A stretch of DNA of 14,551 nucleotides. Origin: Fomitopsis serialis (taxonomy: Eukaryota > Basidiomycota > Agaricomycetes > Polyporales > Fomitopsidaceae). Below are positions 1-6,500 of the stretch, one piece after another. Location of the stretch: positions 1-14,551 of the forward strand of contig NW_025955692.1 in assembly GCF_022376445.1 (NCBI RefSeq). Direction: 5' to 3'. Within the stretch, counting starts at the first letter, position 1, and every line of letters begins with the position of its first letter. Below the pieces are notes generated by a model. That model saw nothing but the letters and a program-made list of their open reading frames with translations, ran no database searches and was not told the origin of the DNA. The position numbers and the translations under genes are program-made.

Positions 1-206
1 AAAAATAAAAAGCTGCTTTTGTCAAACAATTCCTCTTGAGACCGAGGCACTTGTGTTGAGATTGGTTGAGGCGGTTTGGCTACTTTGGCGCTCTCAAAGC
101 ACTCTCTGTTGCTCTTCAGAGGGCCCAAGCGTCTGGGCGGTTTTCCCTGATGTATATCATGCTTGGAACTCGCCCTGACATCTGTTTCGCCGTGACAAAA
201 CTCGCG
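1..206 (+). pseudogene. Copia pol fragment, end of reverse transcriptase (left half)
   Basis: The frame through 60-206 encodes the hallmark end of the Copia RT domain, including SLMYIMLGTRPDICFAVTKLA. The same frame is damaged upstream (TAA at 6-8, TGA at 57-59), and about 70-150 matches the family poorly, so this end is decayed or rearranged. At 206 the frame is cut by the LTR of the nested element and resumes in phase at 7575 after the second duplication copy. An ATG-to-stop ORF at 66-362 is a chimera of this fragment and the LTR, not a gene. Confidence 0.85.
202..206. repeat. Target site duplication, left copy (tcgcg)
   Basis: The five bases before the left LTR are repeated directly after the right LTR at 7570-7574. 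Counting the duplication once joins the two Copia halves in frame with no missing or extra codon, so element ends and duplication are fixed to the base. Confidence 0.95.
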
Positions 207-409
207 TGTAACGGATATTCCCGTTACGGTATATCTAATCTCGTATGCTTGTTCTTGTTTGTTCGAGGGCTCGTATGGCGTGCCAGCGCACCTGCGAGAC
301 CTCAGTCCTTTACCATCCTCATCGCCCCATGTATGCTACGTGTAGACAGTCCCTCTGAATAGAGACTGGGTACAGCGCATACCGGGCCCGAGGATTAAGG
401 GACGCCACA
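207..409 (+). repeat. 5' LTR of the nested element
   Basis: Begins TGTAACGG and ends GACGCCACA; repeated without visible change at 7367-7569. Positions 208-227 form an inverted repeat (GTAACGG, 6-nt loop, CCGTTAC) at the LTR start. It should carry promoter and processing signals, but I see no convincing TATA box; the nearest AT-rich stretch is about 228-240. Confidence 0.95.
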
Positions 410-529
410 CTTTTTGCGCTCCAGAACAGCTTCTGTTCTGGGGACTATCTACTCTAGGCAACAACCTGGAAACTTCGAATTTCTATGCTTTACATCAAAA
501 TCTAGTCGACTTCGCAACCACTCAAGAAG
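410..529 (+). other. Leader between 5' LTR and ORF
   Basis: 120 nt of untranslated sequence. Its main feature is a perfect hairpin at 421-441: arms CCAGAACAG and CTGTTCTGG (9 bp) with a 3-nt loop. A tRNA-type primer site starting TGG is not adjacent to the LTR; a TGG occurs at 439-441 inside the hairpin arm, 29 nt away. Priming could be by self-priming or an internal tRNA fragment, neither shown. The ATG at 530 has A at -3 and G at +4, a good eukaryotic start context. Confidence 0.7.
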
Positions 530-3500
530 ATGGCTGGATCGACAACCCACTCTCCCAAGCACTCGCGTAGTACTCGGAAGGCCCACCGCGCGAAGGTCGA
601 TGCGAAGGTGGATGGAATTCTTGGCAGTTTTGCGAAGTTCTTGAAGAGTATCCCGGTCGAGACACGAGCCACCCCCGATAGGCGGTTCCGGACACTCGAT
701 GACTCGATGAAGCATCTAGAGGATGTTATTACATCGCTCAGACGCTCCGTGGAGCAGGACAACGAGTCCAGACGTCACCGTCGCACGACCTGCCAGACTG
801 AGCTCTCCGACCCCGAGAACTCGTCCGGAGCACTCGCGGAGCAGGCACCGTCCGACCGCGAGGTCGAACGCACAGCACACGCAGAACTGTTCGAGCCCAA
901 GGTCGAACCCATTCAGAGCTGCCAGGAGAACCCGACTCCGCCTGTTCCAATCGAGCCACAGGAGCTGGAAAGCTCTCCGACGAGTGGTGCGCGCAAAGAG
1001 ATCGACAGCGCTGCCGCTGTTGAGCCCGCGTCTGAGCCCAAGGGGCCGCGTCCTGAGCAGATCGAGCCCGACATCGAGACTGCTCAGAGATGTCCGGAGA
1101 CTCCGTCTCCGATTGCTCCCAGTGAGCTGACCAAACTCGGTACCACCATCAAGAGTGGTGCACGCACCCGGTTCGACGACGCCGCCGTCGCCGAGACCGA
1201 GCCCAAGCCCCAGTTGTCCGACAAGGCGACTCGGCCCTACGCCCGGGAAGGCATAGGGACGCGACCTTACGTCGCATCCTGGGATGTAGGCGAGCTTCTG
1301 CTCGTAGATCCACATGTCGCGTGCTCAGAAATGAGCCGCGACTCAAAATATATGATCGCGCCGGACGACGTGCCCGACGCGGCAAGCATCGAGCTCGACA
1401 CTCAACGCGTCGAGCGTCACGCGCCCGCGCCGAGAGCGAGCACTCTCAGCGTTAGCGCTGGAAGTACTCCTCACCATGCTAACCGCCACTTCGACCTTCA
1501 CTCTGGCCGCCACCGCCCGCGTGCAACCGCGTTCCAACCCGGTTCGCACTTCCCAACGGAAGTGCGAGCCGCGGACTGTCCTTGGACAGCTGAACCCTTC
1601 GCGGTTCAGCTGAAGGATCGACCGGTCAGTACCGACCGCCACCTCGCGGTCGGCAACCCCTCCGGCGACCTGGCACCTCGCGGTACAAGACCGCCAGGGC
1701 CTTCCTCTCCGATCCTTTCCCTCCGCCCTCGCGTCTCGCATCTCGACTCGGGAGACTCTCCTCTCGAGTCTCATGACTCTGGCGACACCCATCGCGGCTC
1801 TGGCGACACACAACCCAGTCGCACGATCCAGGATTCGCACGACCTGCGTGCAAGCCCAGCACCAGGCAACCAGGCTGCGCGAAACGCGGGAGACACGGAG
1901 CGAGGAGAATGCGAGGAAATCAGGAAAAGGAAGGAGGGGGAAGGGTGCGGGGCGAGCATGAAAGACGAGCAGAGAGGATCAATAAACGCAGGTACGCCCT
2001 TGGTGGACGTATCCCACTCGCCACCGCCTCCTTCTCCAATGCCCACACCGGCAGACGTACCGACGACCACAGAGGTCGTCGTGCGTGTCACAGGCCATGA
2101 AGACGGCACGTATGCGTTGCGGGACGACCTGAGGGTTGTACCCTCCGCTTCTCGAGGTAGTACGCCCGCGGTATGGGACGACCTCGCGGTCGTACCATCC
2201 ATTCTACCAGGCGACATGGCGGAGGTGCAGTGTTGCACACCCGACGTGTCCCGTCTATCCTGCACCAACCGTCGCGTAGCGAGTACGCCGAACCGTTCGC
2301 TCGACGTGCATGCTACCGACCAGCAGCAAGGCTTCAAGCTCGAGGGTACGCCCATACTGGACGTACCCAATCCTCCGCCGGTTTTCTCGCTAGTACCCAA
2401 GCCAGCGCGCACTTCGACGAACGAGAAGTTTGCCGCGCACACTACTGGCCACAGAGACGGCATGTACGCGTTGCGGGACGACCTAATGGTCGTGCCCATC
2501 GCCCCGGTTGTGCTACGGGACGACCTTACGGTCGTACCACCAACGTCGCAAAGCGACACGGTGGACGTGCAGTCCCGTATATCGGACACGTCCCGACCTG
2601 TCATGACCGACCCACACGGAGGATCGATCAGTGAAGGTACGCCCTCGACGGACGTACCTAGATCAATACACCAGGCTATGGGGCCCACGCCGGCACACGT
2701 ATCGACGACTACAGAGGTCGTTGTGCGTGTCGCAGGTCAAGAAGAAGGAATATACGCGTTGCGGGACGACCCAGGGGTCATACCCTCCACTCGAGCCGGT
2801 ACGCCGGTGATACGGGACGACCTCGCGGTCGTACCGTCCATGCTACCATGCGACATGACGGACGCGCAGCGGTGCACGTCCGACGTGTTCCGTCCATCCT
2901 GCACCAACCGTCGTGTAGTGGGTAGGCCGAGCCATTCACTCGACGTGCAAACTACCGGCAAGCCACAATGCTCGAAACTCGAAGGTACGTCCATACTGGA
3001 CGTACCCAACGCCCGGCTGGCTATATTGCCATTGCCCGAGCCAGCGCGCGCATCAACGAACAGGAAGATCGTTGTGCGTGCTGGTCACGAAGACAGTACA
3101 TTCATGCTCCGGAACGACCTCCAGGTCGTACCCGAGCATTCGAGTTCCTCATTGCCGATTGTACTCCCAGTGCTCTCGCCAATAGGTGCATCGATGAACG
3201 GGCTCATCGTATGCACTGTTAACCACACAGATGACATGCGCCTGTTACGATACGACCTCGCGGTCGTAATCTCCAGATGGCAAGGCGGCATAACGAACGT
3301 ACAGCACCTCACGCCCGACGTGCTTCATTCCATTGACCACGAAATTCGCACGCACAAGCCCTGGTACAACCTACGGGTGGTACCTGGCGATGGTGCTACG
3401 CTGGACGCGCAGAACTGCCCGTCCAGGGTACCCTGTGCTGCCATGAACGCACCCAGAGCCGCAGCGACTGACGGAAGGTCTGTCGTGCGCAGTGGGGGCC

Positions 3501-6500
3501 ACGACGATCGCGCGAAGGCGCTCGGAGACGAACTAATGGTCGTTCTTTCCGACCGTCAAGGCGATACGCCTGTGATACGGGACGACCTCGCGGTCGTACT
3601 GTTTGTTCCGCAAGGCGACATGACGGACGAGCAGCATTGCTTATCCGACGTGTCCCAGTCACCTGTACACACTACCGGTGAGTATAGAGTGTCGAGAAGA
3701 AAAAGTACGCCCTCGGCGGACGTACTTACCTCGACATCTGCCATGCCCACATTAGTGTGCGTAACGGCGAATGTAGAGCCGGTCGTGCGCAATGCCCGCG
3801 GCTCGTCGGGCCACCGTCTCTTCATCTCCGCCTTCATGATCAATTGTGATCATGGAGATGACATCACGCTCACATTTCGGGACGACCTTCAGGTCGTACC
3901 GGGACCCGTCATTCGCCAAGACGAAGCCGGGTACGCACAGCGCTCTGAGCAGCCCGAGACCGCCGTCGGGTCTGCTCAATGCCACCTGGAGGCACTGCCA
4001 TCCCGAGGTGCCCCGGCCCAAGCGACGAAGCTAGGCATCACCCCGAAGGATGATGCACGCGCCGAGCTCGAAGACACGTCCGTCATCGAGCTCGCATCCG
4101 AGCCGAACGAGTGGTGCGTCGAGTCGACGCATCTCCGCGCTCGGGAGGGTATAGGCACACAGTACTACAACAGTACTGTGTACAGCGGGAACGAGCCCGC
4201 GTGCGTAGATACACTCGTCGCGAGCTCAGAAATGAGCCGCGACACAAGAAATATATTATTTGTGTCGATCGACGTGCACGCCACGACGAGCAGCCTGCTC
4301 GACGCGACGCGCGACGTGCTCAACGCTACAGGCGTTGGGTGTCACGAGCCTGTGGAGAGCGACCCGAGCGCTAGCGCCTACCGCACTACGCTCGACCGCC
4401 ACCACCGAACCCTCGTTCTCGACCCCTTCCACTCTCTGGGCAGCCACATCGAGCGCCCGTCTGGCGAACCAGACGCGCGTGGCGTCCCAACGCGAGTGCG
4501 AACTCGCGTTCGCGACTGCCTGGCTGAACTGCCGCCAGTTCAGTCAGAGGCGACCAACGAACTGGTACCTCGCGGTACAAGTTCGCCACCTTATTCTTCC
4601 CCGGCTCCTCGTCTCTTTCCCCTCGTCTCGCGCCTTGACTCTGGCGACCACTACTGCGACTCTGGCGACACGCAACCCAGCCGCGCGACTCCGGACTTGA
4701 ACACCGCGCGTTCAAGCCCAGCGCCGAGCCGTAAGACCGAGAGGACCACGAGGAACGCGGATCGTGGAGGCTGCGAGGAGATCCCGAAGGAACGAGAAGG
4801 GTGCGAGGAAGGCACGAAGGGAGAGAGGGAGGAAGGGTGCGGGGCGAGTAGAGAAAGCGAGCAAGAGGGCTCACAAATCGCAGGTACGCCCTCACTGGAC
4901 GTACCCGACTCGCCTCCGCCTGTGCCAGTACCCCCGCCAGCGACAGCAGCCCTAGGGAACGACCCGCGGGTCGTACCCTTGTCAGTGCACAACAGCACGA
5001 CGGATGCGCAGCACAGCACGTCCGACGTGCCACACTCGCCGCCACCTATGACCGCGCCAACAGGCGTATCGACGAACGTGAAGGTCGTCGTACGCTCTGT
5101 TGGCCACGCACATCGCACGCACAGGCCCTGGTACAACCTACAGGCTGTACCGGGCAGTACGCACGGCGACACGGTGGACACGCAGAACTGCACGTCCGAC
5201 GTGCCCTGCGTAACAACGGACGTGCCCAGAGCTGCAGCGACAAACGGAACGTTTGTCGTGCGCACTGGAGGCCACGAAGATGGCGTTGCTGTCCCCAGGT
5301 ACGACTGCGAAGTCGTACCGTCCGCTCCGCAAAAAGGTACGACTGTGCTAGGGGACGACCTCCAGGTCGTCCACGGGCTCCCCATCTGGCAAGACGACAC
5401 GGTGGACATGCAGTCTCGCACGTCCGACGTGCCCCACCCATATATCACCGACCATCGGATAGCGAGTATGCCGAGCTCAAGGCTTGACGTACACGCTACC
5501 GACCAGCACGAAGGATCGAGAGCTGAAGGTACGCCCCTGATGGACGTACCCATCTCGACATCCTCCTTGCCCGGGATCAGGCCCGCTCTGCAAGAGAGCA
5601 CACCTACGCTAGGGGACGACCTCGCGGTCATAACCTCCAATTCGCAAGGCGGCACGATGGACATGCAGCGATGCATGCCCAACGTGCCCAATTCAACCTT
5701 GACTGCACGCGATGTGGTGTGTACGTCTAGCCCGCCGCTCGACGTACACGGCGTCAGTGATCACCATCCCCCGATCATTACTGACCTCCCGTTGGCTAGT
5801 CGCACCGCGCAGGACAGCCTGTACGTCCCCGCGGAAGTACGGGTCCCTGGCTGCTTCAGCGCAGTTGAACCACCAGTGGTCCAACTGGCCGAGCTGCGGG
5901 ACGACCCCGACGACCTCTTCCGTGAATTCCTCGACCTTCCGTCCGGCAGCGACAGGTTACGCCCGGCCCCGCATCAAGACGGTCCGCACTTCATCACGGA
6001 AGTGCGAACATCCGGTGCAGTTGAACCCGCAGTAGTTCAACTGACAGGGTCGTGGAACGGCATCGATTCCGTCCCTGATGGTACCCACTCACGCGCTGCC
6101 GTCTGTCCAGAAGACTTGCACTCCCAACAGGAAGTGCAAGCCCCCGGTCCCGTCAAGACAACTGAACCATTCACGGTTCAGCTGGGAAGCCTGCGATACA
6201 ACCTCGACCTCGACTGGTTGAGCGACCACCACTCTCGTTGTGAACCAAGCGCCCCGTCGACGGTGCAGCTCGACGATTGCGTAGCCCTAATGGACGCGCG
6301 AGCTCAAGACCGTGACCGAGTTGCTGCACTAAGTGTAGTGCAGCAGCCGGCGCCTACGGACCCCGACCGACCAGAACGGCTTTCTGACCCTCAACTCGGC
6401 GAGAAATTTACAGTTCTCGCCGAGGATTCGCTCCCAAGGACCCACACTTTAACCCCTATCGACCTCCCCGCGGCCCTCGACACCCATGGCGACTACGACA

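Larger units (their letters stand above)
2230..5695 (+). repeat. Hairpin family 3: TSDVP repeats with GCACGTC/GACGTGC arms (about 9 copies)
   Basis: Three copies are the identical 15-bp near-palindrome GCACGTC-C-GACGTGC at 5016-5030, 5190-5204 and 5418-5432; 2875-2887 keeps 6-bp arms. Weaker or rearranged versions occur near 2234, 2571, 3308, 3640 and 5662 (the last has CATGCA/TGCATG around gcga instead). Encoded consensus is (D/M)xQxCTSDVPxS. The 1-nt centre makes these more like a protein-binding palindrome than a good RNA hairpin. Confidence 0.82.
1544..6181 (+). repeat. Hairpin family 4: two-hairpin module (5 copies)
   Basis: Two adjacent hairpins 13-21 nt apart, always in the same order. 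Copies: 1544-1567 (TCGCACTTCC/GGAAGTGCGA) + 1587-1612 (CAGCTGAACC/GGTTCAGCTG); 4489-4510 (AACGCGAGT/ACTCGCGTT) + 4524-4543 (CTGAACTG/CAGTTCAG); 5821-5840 (one mismatch) + 5862-5887 (11 of 12 bp); 5985-6006 (CGCACTTC/GAAGTGCG) + 6018-6043 (CAGTTGAAC/GTTCAACTG); 6115-6140 (10 of 11 bp) + 6162-6181 (CTGAACC/GGTTCAG). Encoded protein is roughly EVR...EPxVVQL. The first stem of copy 2 is completely different in sequence yet still perfect. Confidence 0.87.
3946..6350 (+). repeat. Long-period repeat unit 2 inside the giant ORF
   Basis: Second copy, same order of segments: TKLG near 4025, AREGIG near 4138, SEMSRD near 4227, hairpin pair 4489-4543, DSGDTQPSR near 4660, EEGCGAS near 4831, GTPSLDVP near 4883, then the DDLxVVP and SDV blocks. 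It also carries three further copies of the EVR/VQL hairpin pair (5821-6181), expanded relative to unit 1. Strongly diverged from unit 1, so the duplication is old compared with the LTR insertion. Boundaries approximate. Confidence 0.7.

Noticed and set aside
66..362. 98-codon ORF from Copia into the LTR
   Set aside because: It is a chimera of the Copia RT end and the left LTR created by the insertion; its LTR-derived tail recurs in the ORF at 7181-7522.
421..441. Bacterial-type terminator or attenuator
   Set aside because: The context is a fungal LTR element and the stem is not followed by a T-run.
439..460. Displaced tRNA primer-binding site starting TGG
   Set aside because: It lies 29 nt from the LTR inside a hairpin arm, and I cannot match it to a tRNA end without a search.
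1771..2688. Antisense ORF of 305 codons within the giant ORF
   Set aside because: It lies opposite the repeat frame and arises because palindromes read similarly on both strands; it has no start context or domain of its own. The same applies to the 346-codon antisense ORF at 4651-5691.
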